From: Gillisella vitis
GTDB taxonomy: Bacteria > Pseudomonadota > Alphaproteobacteria > Rhizobiales > Rhizobiaceae
DNA length: 64,000 nucleotides
Direction of reading: 5' to 3'
NCBI GenBank assembly: GCA_009744235.1
Contig: WPHV01000007.1
Location: forward strand, 62,001-126,000
Below, one piece after another: positions 8,989-17,375 of this stretch (position 1 is its first letter; each line of letters opens with the position of its first letter). The translations under genes and the position numbers were made by a program. The notes under the pieces are model-generated. The model was not told where the DNA came from and searched no databases. It was given only the letters and a program-made list of their open reading frames with translations.

Positions 8989-10026
8989 TTAAAGCGCGCG
9001 CGCCCAGCCAAGCTTGATGGCTTCGCCCGGTTGGTCGTAATTGTCGGGAATGTCCTTGAGTGGCTTCAGACTGTCCTCGGTCACCGCATAGGACGGGGTG
9101 ATGACGAAGCGCGGTGCCTTGCGGCCTGCGACGACCTCATGAGCATAAAACGCATTCATATAGGCCATTTCGTAGAAGCTCTGGGCCATGGTCATGGCAA
9201 AGGGCGAACCGGCCTTGATATATTCAAAGGACTGGCGGCCACCATCGATGCCGGTGATGAACACCTTGCGGCCTGCGGCGCGAATGGCGAGTGTGCCTTC
9301 GGAGGCTGCGCCATCCCAGGCACACCAGATGGCATTTAATTCAGGATTGGCCGTCAGGATGTTGTCCACCACCTGACGGGGCGTCGTTGTGCCGCCCAAG
9401 GCGAAGGCGATTTCTGAAACGACCTTGATATCCGGAAAGCGGACGAAGACCGACTTTGCGCCCAAGGTGCGCTGGTCCCAGGATTCGTTGGAAGGCAGGC
9501 TGACCAGGGCGACCTGTCCCTTGCCGTTCAGCCGTTTGGCAATATATTCCGCTCCGGCTGCCCCGAGGCCGAAATTATTCGACATGGCGGTGGAGGTTAC
9601 CGTGGTGTTGGGGACGTAGCTGTCGCCACAGAAAATCGGAATGCCAGAGGCAACCGCAGCCTGCACAGCAGGCGAGATCGCGGCGGCATCAGCGGGCGTG
9701 ATAAATATGGCCGCTGGCTTTGACGCCACGAAGGAAGCGATCTGATCGGCCTGTTTCTTGATGTCGTAATTGGCATCTGCAATGGTCAAGGTTCCGCCCA
9801 GGCGCGAAACGGCATCCTTATAGCCATTGACGATATGGCGACCCGATTCCCAGACGGTCCAGCCAAGCGAGGCACAGAATTTCAGATCCTCGGCACCCGC
9901 CAGGCGCGGCTTGCTGAGGGCCGCTGCCACGGTGAGGGCTGCGCCTGCACTCAATACGCCACGGCGGCTCAGTTTCAGATCGCCCATAAACCGGCCGCGA
10001 TCCTTGGTTTCCTCAAAGTCAGACAT
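8989..10026 (-). CDS. Sugar ABC transporter periplasmic binding protein, Tat-exported, RbsB family
   Basis: The 345-residue protein begins with a long N region ending in a twin-arginine signal (LSRRGVLSAGAALTVAAAL), so it is probably exported folded by the Tat system, which is less usual for ribose-type binding proteins. The mature part has Peripla_BP_4 features: two Rossmann-like lobes, KPAAIFITPADAAAISPAV, and the sugar-site region AIWCAWDGAASEG followed by ITGIDGG. The ATG at 10026 follows a strong GGAGGAG. It heads the transporter block of a divergent operon whose catabolic genes point to an aldose such as L-fucose. Confidence 0.85.
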   Translation of the reverse strand: MSDFEETKDRGRFMGDLKLSRRGVLSAGAALTVAAALSKPRLAGAEDLKFCASLGWTVWESGRHIVNGYKDAVSRLGGTLTIADANYDIKKQADQIASFVASKPAAIFITPADAAAISPAVQAAVASGIPIFCGDSYVPNTTVTSTAMSNNFGLGAAGAEYIAKRLNGKGQVALVSLPSNESWDQRTLGAKSVFVRFPDIKVVSEIAFALGGTTTPRQVVDNILTANPELNAIWCAWDGAASEGTLAIRAAGRKVFITGIDGGRQSFEYIKAGSPFAMTMAQSFYEMAYMNAFYAHEVVAGRKAPRFVITPSYAVTEDSLKPLKDIPDNYDQPGEAIKLGWARAL

Positions 10027-10067
10027 TGTGTTCTCCTCCCACTCGATTGTTTTCGTTGCCTCGGTTT

Positions 10068-11180
10068 TCAGGCCGATTCCTGGAGCAACGCCAGGTAATC
10101 CTCCCGGCTGGCGAGCCGGGGATTGGTGGCGTGGCAATGGTCTTTCAGGGCTTCTCCGGCGATTTTTTCCATCATAGCGTCGGTCACGCCCATGGCTTTC
10201 AGGCCGGAGGGCATGCCGATATCCTGGTTCAGCGATGCCGTGACTTCATCCGGCGCGCCACCCATGATGTCCGCCATCACCTCCCATTTCGCGCCGATAA
10301 CGGAGCGGTTGAAGCGCAAGACGGCGGGCATCAGCACTGCATTCAACGTGCCATGGTGCAGATTAAGCTCGCGGATCGCGCCCAGCGGATGGGTCAGCGC
10401 ATGCACGGCACCGAGACCTTTCTGGAACGCCATGGCGCCTTCCAGCGCAGTCATCATCATGTCCCAGCGCGCCTGCCGGTCGCTTCCATTGGCAACCGCC
10501 TTTCGAATGGCAGGAAAGCCGCGCTTCAAACCGTCGAGCGCAATCGCATCGGCAGGCGGATTGACGGATGGACCCATATAGGTTTCCAGGCAGTGGGAGA
10601 GGGCATCCATGCCGGTTGCTGCGGTCAAAAACGGCGGCAGGCCATAGGTCAGTTCCGGGTCGCAGAGCGCAATGGAGGGCAGCATGTGACCGCTCAATAT
10701 GCCGAGTTTTCGGCCTTCCCTGGTGATGATGACGGCAGCGCGCCCCACTTCCGAACCGGTGCCGGATGTGGTTGGTACGGCAATCATCGGACAGATGCGC
10801 CCGTGGATTTTTGAGGCGCCGCCTTCCACAGCAGTATATTGCGCCAAGGGTGCCGCATGACCGGTCAGAAGCCGGACGGCCTTGGCCAGATCGAGCGAGG
10901 AACCGCCGCCAAGACCGACAATGCCGTCGCATCCGGCGCTTTTATAGAGGTCATAAGCCTGGGTGACGGCCTCTTCTGTCGGATTGGCCGGAGTGTCGTC
11001 AAACACCGCGGGTGTTTCATCAAACAGGCTGAGGACTTTCGCAACCAGACCAGTCGAAACCAGTCCTTTGTCTGTTGCGATCAGCGGCTTTTTCACGCCG
11101 AGTTCAGCCAGCAACGCAGGCAATGTTGAAATTGCGCCTTCGTTGAATTCAATCCGTGTCAGATAATTGATTGTCGCCAT
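10068..11180 (-). CDS. Iron-containing alcohol dehydrogenase (FucO/maleylacetate reductase family)
   Basis: This 370-residue group III dehydrogenase has the NAD-binding loop GLGGGSSLDLAKA near residue 90, PTTSGTGSEV near 140, and metal-binding His residues in MDALSHCLETYMG and LGAVHALTHPLGA. Members reduce lactaldehyde (FucO) or oxidise hydroxyacids and alcohols. In this island, 1,2-propanediol/lactaldehyde interconversion or a sugar-derived alcohol are possible roles. It is the first gene of the leftward operon, separated by a 290-base control region from the GntR gene. The start at 11180 fits the usual family N terminus, although its ribosome-binding site is weak. Confidence 0.78.
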   Translation of the reverse strand: MATINYLTRIEFNEGAISTLPALLAELGVKKPLIATDKGLVSTGLVAKVLSLFDETPAVFDDTPANPTEEAVTQAYDLYKSAGCDGIVGLGGGSSLDLAKAVRLLTGHAAPLAQYTAVEGGASKIHGRICPMIAVPTTSGTGSEVGRAAVIITREGRKLGILSGHMLPSIALCDPELTYGLPPFLTAATGMDALSHCLETYMGPSVNPPADAIALDGLKRGFPAIRKAVANGSDRQARWDMMMTALEGAMAFQKGLGAVHALTHPLGAIRELNLHHGTLNAVLMPAVLRFNRSVIGAKWEVMADIMGGAPDEVTASLNQDIGMPSGLKAMGVTDAMMEKIAGEALKDHCHATNPRLASREDYLALLQESA

Positions 11181-11404
11181 GATCCGCTTGCATCCATAGT
11201 TTGTCAGCCGAAGTGAGACACAGATCTCCCGTCGCCATTGCATCACGCAAGGCGCAAACAGTGTCGGCCAGAATCGTCATTCCCAAATTTTGAAAGCGCC
11301 TGCCGGCCTCCTCGCCAGCTCGGTTTAGTCCTCCTGGCTGCGGGCTGAAAATTTCACTTGCACCGCCAACCAATATATGAGTTATCTAAGTCAGATGATT
11401 ATTC

Positions 11405-11418
11405 GCCTGTCAACAGGC
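11405..11418. promoter_or_regulatory. Palindromic candidate operator between divergent operons
   Basis: GCCTGTcaACAGGC has 6-base perfect arms around two bases. It lies between the alcohol dehydrogenase and GntR genes, 53-66 bases upstream of the GntR start. FCD-type GntR proteins bind short palindromes and often regulate divergent operons, so this is a reasonable binding site. No footprint-type evidence is visible. Confidence 0.35.
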
Positions 11419-11470
11419 TTTCGAAAACTTCTCTATAGGCGATAAAGTGCCCGAAATTGTTGAGATAGCG

Positions 11471-12160
11471 ATGCGCACGGATAAGATGAAGACAATTCCA
11501 AAGGCTGAACAGATATATTGGTTGTTGCGTCAAGCCATCGTCCATCTGGAGATGCAGCCTGGGGCAATCATCTCGGAAAAAGATCTATGTGCGGAATTCG
11601 GTGTGTCGCGCACCCCGGTTCGAGAGGCCTTGCAGCGGCTGGCGGATGAGGGGCTGGTGGATGTGTTTCCCCATTCCGGCACCTATGTCAGTCGTATTTC
11701 CTTCACTGTGGCGGAAGAGGGCTTTGTCATTCGCCGGGCGCTGGAAATCGAAAGCGTCAGAAAGGCCGTGGCCAATGTGACCGATCGCGACGTCGCGCAA
11801 CTGAAGTCGATCATCTCGCAGATGCAGGCCATTCTCGATAGCAATCAGCTGGAAAAATATCTGGATTGCGACGATGCCTTTCACAGCGCCATTGCCACGA
11901 TCAGCGGCTATCCACGCATCTGGAAGTTCATCACGCTTGCCAAGGTTCATCTCGACCGTATGCGCCAGCTCAGCGCACCTGTGCCGGGCCATCTGGCTGT
12001 TGTGACCGAGCAGCACGACACAATCGTGCGGGCGCTGGCTAGCCGCAATGCCGATCAGGCCGAACTGGCCATGCGAATCCACCTGGATTCCTCCTTCGCC
12101 GTCATGGCCAAAATGCATGAGGACCAGGGCGCGCTTTTTGATGGAAAGGAAGGACCATGA
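11471..12160 (+). CDS. GntR-family transcriptional regulator, FCD (FadR) subgroup
   Basis: The 229-residue protein has an N-terminal winged helix, with ISEKDLCAEFGVSRTPVREALQ as the recognition helix region near residues 40-60. A C-terminal all-helical FCD ligand domain follows, with metal-type residues in DDAFHSAIATISG and the later EQHDTIVRAL. The start is uncertain: GTG at 11447 and ATGs at 11471 and 11486 are in frame. Its stop overlaps the dehydratase ATG (ATGA), so it is co-translated with the pathway it probably controls. A sugar acid or lactone intermediate is the likely effector, by family precedent. Confidence 0.82.
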   Translation: MRTDKMKTIPKAEQIYWLLRQAIVHLEMQPGAIISEKDLCAEFGVSRTPVREALQRLADEGLVDVFPHSGTYVSRISFTVAEEGFVIRRALEIESVRKAVANVTDRDVAQLKSIISQMQAILDSNQLEKYLDCDDAFHSAIATISGYPRIWKFITLAKVHLDRMRQLSAPVPGHLAVVTEQHDTIVRALASRNADQAELAMRIHLDSSFAVMAKMHEDQGALFDGKEGP

Positions 12161-13689
12161 CAGTGACTTCGGTTTCTTCGCCGCTGCTCAGGCTGAATTT
12201 GCGTGACAATGTGGCCGTTGCCCGGTTGACTCTGGAGCCGGTGGCGCTTCCAGCGCTTGGCGGCGTGCAGCTTTCGGCCCGGATCACCCAGGGTCACAAG
12301 GTTGCCATCACGGCCCTTCAGCCGGGACAGGCCATTATCAAATACGGCCAGATCATCGGCTTCGCCACGCAACCTATTGCGGTTGGTGATCATGTCCACA
12401 CTCACAATATGGCGATGGGGGATGTGGAACTGGCCCACGAATTTTGCGTGGACGCGCAGGAGCCTGTTTTTGTGCCACAGCCCGCGACGTTTATGGGTTA
12501 TCAGCGGGAAAATGGTGAGGCCGGTACGCGCAATTACATCGCCATCGTCTCTTCGGTGAACTGTTCCGCCACCGTGGCCAAGGCCGTGGCGCAGCATTAT
12601 GCCCAGCCGGGCATGCTCGGTGATTTCGCCAATGTCGATGGGGTGATTGCGCTGACCCATGCGGGCGGCTGCGCCATCAATACGGCGACGGAGGGTTATC
12701 TCTATCTCACGCGCACGCTGGCCGGATATGCCACCCATGCCAATGTGGGCGGTGTGGTGATGATCGGCCTTGGCTGCGAAACCAACCAGATACCAGCTTT
12801 GCTTGCCGCTCATGGCCTCAGCGAGAGCGGCAGATTTCACACGTTGACCATTCAGGCAACCGGCGGCACACGCAAATCCATCGAAGCAGCGATTGCAGCC
12901 ATCGATTCAATGTTGCCCGCCGTCAATGCCTTAGAGCGCACGCCGCAACCGGTGTCGAAGCTGAAATTGGCGCTCGAATGCGGCGGATCGGATGGTTATT
13001 CCGGCATTTCCGCCAATCCAGCGCTTGGCTATGCCGCCGATCTGCTGGTCCGCCATGGTGGTACGGCATGTCTGGCTGAGACGCCGGAAATCTACGGTGC
13101 CGAACATCTGTTGACCCGGCGGGCAAAAAGCCCTGATGTGGCCCAAAAGCTGCTGGAGCGCATCGAATGGTGGCGTGATTATGCGGCGCGGGGCAGGGCC
13201 GAGCTGAACAACAATCCATCCCATGGCAATAAGGCCGGTGGGCTGACCACAATTCTGGAAAAATCGCTGGGTGCGGTGGCCAAAGGCGGCACGACCAGGC
13301 TCAACGCCGTCTATGAATATGCCGAGCGCATCACCGAACCCGGTTTCGTCTTCATGGATACGCCCGGCTATGACCCGATTGCTGTGACCGGTCAGGTGGC
13401 GGGCGGCTGCAATGTCATCTGTTTCACCACCGGGCGCGGTTCGGTGTCCGGTTTCAAACCGGCGCCATCGCTGAAGCTCGCCACCAACACGCCAATGTAT
13501 GAGCGGATGCAGGAAGACATGGACCTCAATTGCGGCACCATCGTCACCGGCGATGAGACGGTGGAGGCGGTCGGGCAGCGGATTTTCGAGGCTGTGGTTG
13601 CCACCGCGTCGGGCGAGCGGACAGTGAGTGAGATCTACAATTACGGTGACAATGAATTTGTCCCCTGGCAGGTCGGGGCGATCATGTAA
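12157..13689 (+). CDS. UxaA-family sugar-acid dehydratase (altronate/galactarate dehydratase-like)
   Basis: The 510-residue protein combines an N-terminal SAF-like domain (NVAVARLTLEP, then GDHVHTHNMAMGD) with the D-galactarate/altronate dehydratase core. The core starts around residue 105 with GYQRENGEAGTRNYIAIVSSVN and includes ALTHAGGCAIN and GLGCETNQIP with conserved Cys residues. Relatives are iron-dependent dehydratases that turn a sugar acid into its 2-keto-3-deoxy derivative. No enolase-superfamily fuconate dehydratase is present here, so this enzyme is the natural candidate for the acid-dehydration step. The substrate is inferred. Confidence 0.8.
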   Translation: MTVTSVSSPLLRLNLRDNVAVARLTLEPVALPALGGVQLSARITQGHKVAITALQPGQAIIKYGQIIGFATQPIAVGDHVHTHNMAMGDVELAHEFCVDAQEPVFVPQPATFMGYQRENGEAGTRNYIAIVSSVNCSATVAKAVAQHYAQPGMLGDFANVDGVIALTHAGGCAINTATEGYLYLTRTLAGYATHANVGGVVMIGLGCETNQIPALLAAHGLSESGRFHTLTIQATGGTRKSIEAAIAAIDSMLPAVNALERTPQPVSKLKLALECGGSDGYSGISANPALGYAADLLVRHGGTACLAETPEIYGAEHLLTRRAKSPDVAQKLLERIEWWRDYAARGRAELNNNPSHGNKAGGLTTILEKSLGAVAKGGTTRLNAVYEYAERITEPGFVFMDTPGYDPIAVTGQVAGGCNVICFTTGRGSVSGFKPAPSLKLATNTPMYERMQEDMDLNCGTIVTGDETVEAVGQRIFEAVVATASGERTVSEIYNYGDNEFVPWQVGAIM

Positions 13690-13732
13690 CACCAACGAGC
13701 ATTGGAGCAAGTTCAAGCCTTGGTAGAAATGC

Positions 13733-13751
13733 GCCTTTCGGGGGGAAAGGC
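13733..13751 (+). other. Hairpin in the spacer between dehydratase and GMC genes
   Basis: GCCTTTC, a five-G loop and GAAAGGC form a 7-base-pair hairpin inside the 109-base gap between two co-directional genes. There is no following T run, so it is more likely an mRNA processing or stability element than a terminator. Its function is unknown. Confidence 0.4.
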
Positions 13752-13798
13752 ATTCATTCAGACGCAGGTGCAGCCAAAGGCAGGCACGGGAGAGAGAC

Positions 13799-15364
13799 AT
13801 GAGTGAGTTGAAGCGATTTTACGACGTGATCATTATTGGCTCGGGCGTCGGCGGCGGCGCGCTGGCGAACCGGTTGGCAGAAACGGGCCGCAATATCCTG
13901 ATGATCGAGCGCGGACCACGCTTGCCGCGTGAAGACGATAATTGGAGCGTCGATGCGGTCTTCCACCAGAAGAAATATGCAACGACAGAAGAATGGCGCG
14001 ACAAGGACGGTCAGTCTTTCCGCCCCAGCACGTTTTATTATGTCGGCGGCAACAGCAAATTCTTCGGTGCGGCCACCCTGCGCTTTCGCCGGGAAGATTT
14101 TGAGGATTTGGCCCATGAAGACGGCGTCGCACCTGCCTGGCCGGTTTCCTACGACGAGTTCGAACCCTATTATGCTGTTGCTGAACGGTTGATGGGGACG
14201 CATGGAACGGCGGGCATAGACCCGACCGAGCCGCCGCGCTCCGGCCCCATGCCACATCCGGCCATCGGCCATGAACCGGAAATCGCCTTCTTCGAAAAAA
14301 AGCTGAAAGAAAGAGGCCTGCATCCCTTTCCGCTGCCGATTGCCATTGATTACCATCAGGGCGGCAGCTGTATCCGATGTCGGACCTGCGACGGCTTTGC
14401 CTGCAAGCTGGGCGCCAAGGGAGACGCCGAAGTGCGCCTCGTTAATCCGGCGCTCGCCCGTGGCAAAGGTAAAATCGAGCTTGTTACGGAAGCCTTTGTG
14501 CATCGGTTGCTGACCGATCCGACTGGCAAGAGAGTGACCGGCGTTGAACTGACCCATGGGGGTGAAAAAAAGCGGATCGAAGCCGATCTGTTCGTCTCCA
14601 GTGCAGGGGCGATCAATTCGGCAGCCCTTTTGCTGCGATCAGCCAATCAGGCCCATAAGCGCGGCATCGGCAATAGCATGTCCGACCAGCTCGGCCGCAA
14701 TTACATGGCGCATAACAATACCGCGCTGATGGCGATTTCACCCTTCAAGAAGAACCGCGTCATTTTCCAGAAATCCATGGCGATCAATGATTACTACCTC
14801 GCCAATGCCGAAAAGCCTTATCCACTTGGCAATATCCAGGGGCTTGGCAAATTGCAGGGGGGCATGCTGACCGCCGGTGCGGCCTGGGCGCCGGAATGGT
14901 TGATGTCATTGTTCGCCGACCGCAGTGTCGATTGGTGGCTGATGTCGGAGGATCTGCCCGATCCTGAAAACCGCGTCACCGTCGATCCGGATGGCCGCAT
15001 CCGTTTGAGCTACACGGCCAATAATCTCAAATCTCACAATGAACTGGTCAAGGTCTGGTCGCGGCATATGCGCTCGCTGGGCTATCCGCTGATCATTACC
15101 AACAAGATGGATATCAAGGTATCCATGCATCAATGTGGCACTGCCCGTTTCGGCAAGACGCCAGAGACATCCGTGTTGGACACGCATTGCAAGGTTTGGG
15201 ACGTCGATAATCTCTACGTCGTCGATGCGTCCTTCCTGCCGTCCTCCACTGCCGTCAATCCCTCGCTGACCATTGTCGCGCAGGCGCAGCGCACCGCTGA
15301 ACATATCCTCGCCCGCTGGGGCGAAAGCACCGTTACGCCACAGGCTTCGCAGACCGTGGCCTGA
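13799..15364 (+). CDS. GMC-family FAD-dependent oxidoreductase
   Basis: This 521-residue flavoprotein has an N-terminal dinucleotide fold (IIGSGVGGGALANRL, then an IERG acid strand) near residues 12-40. The C-terminal GMC domain has an active-site His in MHQCGTARFG near residue 443 and Asn in STAVNPSLTIVAQ near 485. A Cys-containing segment (CIRCRTCDGFACKLGAKGD) around residue 190 is a distinctive feature of this subgroup. There is no signal peptide, so it should be cytoplasmic. The family oxidises sugars, polyols and alcohols; the substrate is not apparent. GGGAGAGAG precedes the ATG. Confidence 0.82.
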   Translation: MSELKRFYDVIIIGSGVGGGALANRLAETGRNILMIERGPRLPREDDNWSVDAVFHQKKYATTEEWRDKDGQSFRPSTFYYVGGNSKFFGAATLRFRREDFEDLAHEDGVAPAWPVSYDEFEPYYAVAERLMGTHGTAGIDPTEPPRSGPMPHPAIGHEPEIAFFEKKLKERGLHPFPLPIAIDYHQGGSCIRCRTCDGFACKLGAKGDAEVRLVNPALARGKGKIELVTEAFVHRLLTDPTGKRVTGVELTHGGEKKRIEADLFVSSAGAINSAALLLRSANQAHKRGIGNSMSDQLGRNYMAHNNTALMAISPFKKNRVIFQKSMAINDYYLANAEKPYPLGNIQGLGKLQGGMLTAGAAWAPEWLMSLFADRSVDWWLMSEDLPDPENRVTVDPDGRIRLSYTANNLKSHNELVKVWSRHMRSLGYPLIITNKMDIKVSMHQCGTARFGKTPETSVLDTHCKVWDVDNLYVVDASFLPSSTAVNPSLTIVAQAQRTAEHILARWGESTVTPQASQTVA

Positions 15365-15397
15365 CTGGAAAAACAAGACAGATAGGGAGGAGCCTAC

Positions 15398-16195
15398 ATG
15401 TCAAACACAGCATCCGATTACCGCCATATGTTTGATCTGACCGGACGCAAGGCCATTGTTACCGGCGGGTCGCGAGGCATTGGCAAGGGGCTGGCCGAGG
15501 CGCTGGCCGCCCATGGCGCCGATGTCGCCATTGTCGTGCGCTCGACGCTGGACCGTGCCGAAGAACTGGCCGCCAGTCTCAGGACACAAGGGCGCGATAG
15601 TTTCGCCCTGCAAGCCGATGTCGCGCAAGAGGCGGATGTCGAGCGCATGACGCAGTCTGTGGTCGATCGGTTCGGGCGCATCGACATTCTCATCAACAAT
15701 GCTGGTATTGTTCTGCCAGCCGCAGCGGAAAATTGCAGCCTGGATCAATGGCGCCAGACGATGGCCGTCAATCTGGACGGCGTTTTCCTTGCCTCCAAAC
15801 ATGTTGGACGGCAAATGATCGCGCAGAAAAGCGGATCGATTATCAATATTGGTTCGATGTCGGGCCGGATCGTCAACTGGCCGTTCCGTCATGCCGCCTA
15901 CAATGTTTCCAAGGCTGGCGTTCATATGTTGACCAAGGCGTTGGCAACGGAATGGGCCGAACACAATATTCGCGTCAATGCGATTGCGCCGGGCTATATT
16001 CGCACGGAACTGACCGATGATGTGCTGCGGGAACATCCCGATGTCGTCAGGGATCATTGGGCAAAAGGTGCCGTGCAAAACAGAATCGGTTCCGTCGAGG
16101 AACTGGCTGGTTCGGTGGTTTATCTGGCCAGCGACGCCAGTTCCTTCACCACAGGTGAAATCATCACCATTGATGGCGGCTTGACGCTGCGTTGA
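15398..16195 (+). CDS. Short-chain dehydrogenase/reductase (SDR)
   Basis: The 265-residue classical SDR carries the cofactor motif VTGGSRGIGKG near residue 22, NNAG near 107, a catalytic Ser in INIGSMSGR and the YxxxK pair in HAAYNVSKAG near 168-172, with PGYIRTEL after it. It lies 33 bases behind the GMC gene and 31 before a GldA-like gene, so all three are probably one transcript. In L-fucose degradation an SDR oxidises 2-keto-3-deoxy-L-fuconate, and this protein could fill that role. Gluconate-5-dehydrogenase-like activity is an alternative. Confidence 0.82.
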   Translation: MSNTASDYRHMFDLTGRKAIVTGGSRGIGKGLAEALAAHGADVAIVVRSTLDRAEELAASLRTQGRDSFALQADVAQEADVERMTQSVVDRFGRIDILINNAGIVLPAAAENCSLDQWRQTMAVNLDGVFLASKHVGRQMIAQKSGSIINIGSMSGRIVNWPFRHAAYNVSKAGVHMLTKALATEWAEHNIRVNAIAPGYIRTELTDDVLREHPDVVRDHWAKGAVQNRIGSVEELAGSVVYLASDASSFTTGEIITIDGGLTLR

Positions 16196-16226
16196 TCATT
16201 GCATTTTTCGAAAAAGGATAAAGACC

Positions 16227-17351
16227 ATGACGTCAAGAGGCTATGGCGGACCGCTGCGGTATGTTCAAGGGCCGGGTGTCATCGATGAGATCGGGCTTTA
16301 CATCGCGCCGCTGTCAAACTCGGCACTGATCGTCATCGATGGGTTTTTCTGGGATACTCTTCGCCCGGAAGTGGAGAAAAACCTTGATGCCCATGGGGTG
16401 AAAAGCCACTTCATGAAATTTTGCGGCGAATCCACGGATAAGGAAGTTGAGCGCGCCGTGGGCCTTGGCAAAACCGCTGGCGCTGGTGTCATTATTGGGA
16501 TTGGCGGCGGTAAGGCGCTCGATACAGCCAAGATTTCCGCACTTCATATTGGTGCGCGCACGGTGACGGTCCCGACCATCGCTTCGACGGATTCTCCGAC
16601 CAGTGCGCTTGGCGTGATTTACAGCGAGGACGGCGTCTATGACCGGGTGGTGCGGTGCGGCCGCAATCCGGATGTTGTTCTGGTCGATAGTGCCTTGATC
16701 ATCAAGGCGCCCGTCCGCTTTCTGGTTTCGGGCATGGGGGATGCTCTATCGACCTGGTATGAGGCGCGGTCTAATTTCGAAAGCCATTCGAACAATTATA
16801 TCGGCGATGGCTATGCAACAACTGCGGCGGGGGCAGCGATTGCCCGGCGTTGCCATGAGGTCCTGATGCGCGATGGGCGGGCTGCCTATGCTGCCGCCAT
16901 TGATGGCAAACTGACGCCAGCGGTGGAAAATATCATCGAGGCCAATACGCTTTTGAGCGGTCTTGGGTTTGAAAATTGCGGTGTCTCCGGCGCGCACGGC
17001 ATCCATGATGCGCTGACCGTGCTGGAGCCGACCCATCATTTCTTCCACGGCGAAAAAGTCGCCTTCGGTATTATCGGTCTGTTGGTGCTGGAAAATCGGT
17101 CGCTGGACGAGATCAACGAGGCGATCGATTTCTGCCAGGACCTGAAATTGCCGACCATGCTTGGCGATCTCGGGTTGGAGACGGTGACAGCGGAAGACCT
17201 GCTGAAAGTCGGTGAGATTGCCATGGCCCCAGCCAGCGTCATTCACTCCGTTCCGGTGAAGCTTAATCCGCGTCTGATTGCAGACTGCATCTGGACAGCG
17301 AGTAAACTGGCCGAGACCCGCAAGCAGTCGAGAATGGGGAGGATGCTTTGA
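16227..17351 (+). CDS. Iron/zinc-type dehydrogenase, glycerol dehydrogenase (GldA) family
   Basis: The 374-residue protein matches the GldA branch of metal-dependent alcohol dehydrogenases: GIGGGKALDTAK near residue 95, PTIASTDSPTSAL near 118, and metal ligands in GMGDALSTWYEA, SGAHGIHDAL and HHFFHGEKVAFG. GldA oxidises glycerol to dihydroxyacetone, and relatives act on other vicinal diols. It closes the rightward operon. Together with the alcohol dehydrogenase at its other end, the island therefore has two unrelated diol/alcohol dehydrogenases. The actual substrate is open. Confidence 0.82.
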   Translation: MTSRGYGGPLRYVQGPGVIDEIGLYIAPLSNSALIVIDGFFWDTLRPEVEKNLDAHGVKSHFMKFCGESTDKEVERAVGLGKTAGAGVIIGIGGGKALDTAKISALHIGARTVTVPTIASTDSPTSALGVIYSEDGVYDRVVRCGRNPDVVLVDSALIIKAPVRFLVSGMGDALSTWYEARSNFESHSNNYIGDGYATTAAGAAIARRCHEVLMRDGRAAYAAAIDGKLTPAVENIIEANTLLSGLGFENCGVSGAHGIHDALTVLEPTHHFFHGEKVAFGIIGLLVLENRSLDEINEAIDFCQDLKLPTMLGDLGLETVTAEDLLKVGEIAMAPASVIHSVPVKLNPRLIADCIWTASKLAETRKQSRMGRML

Positions 17352-17375
17352 TTCTCCTGCAGGATCTTCTAACGC

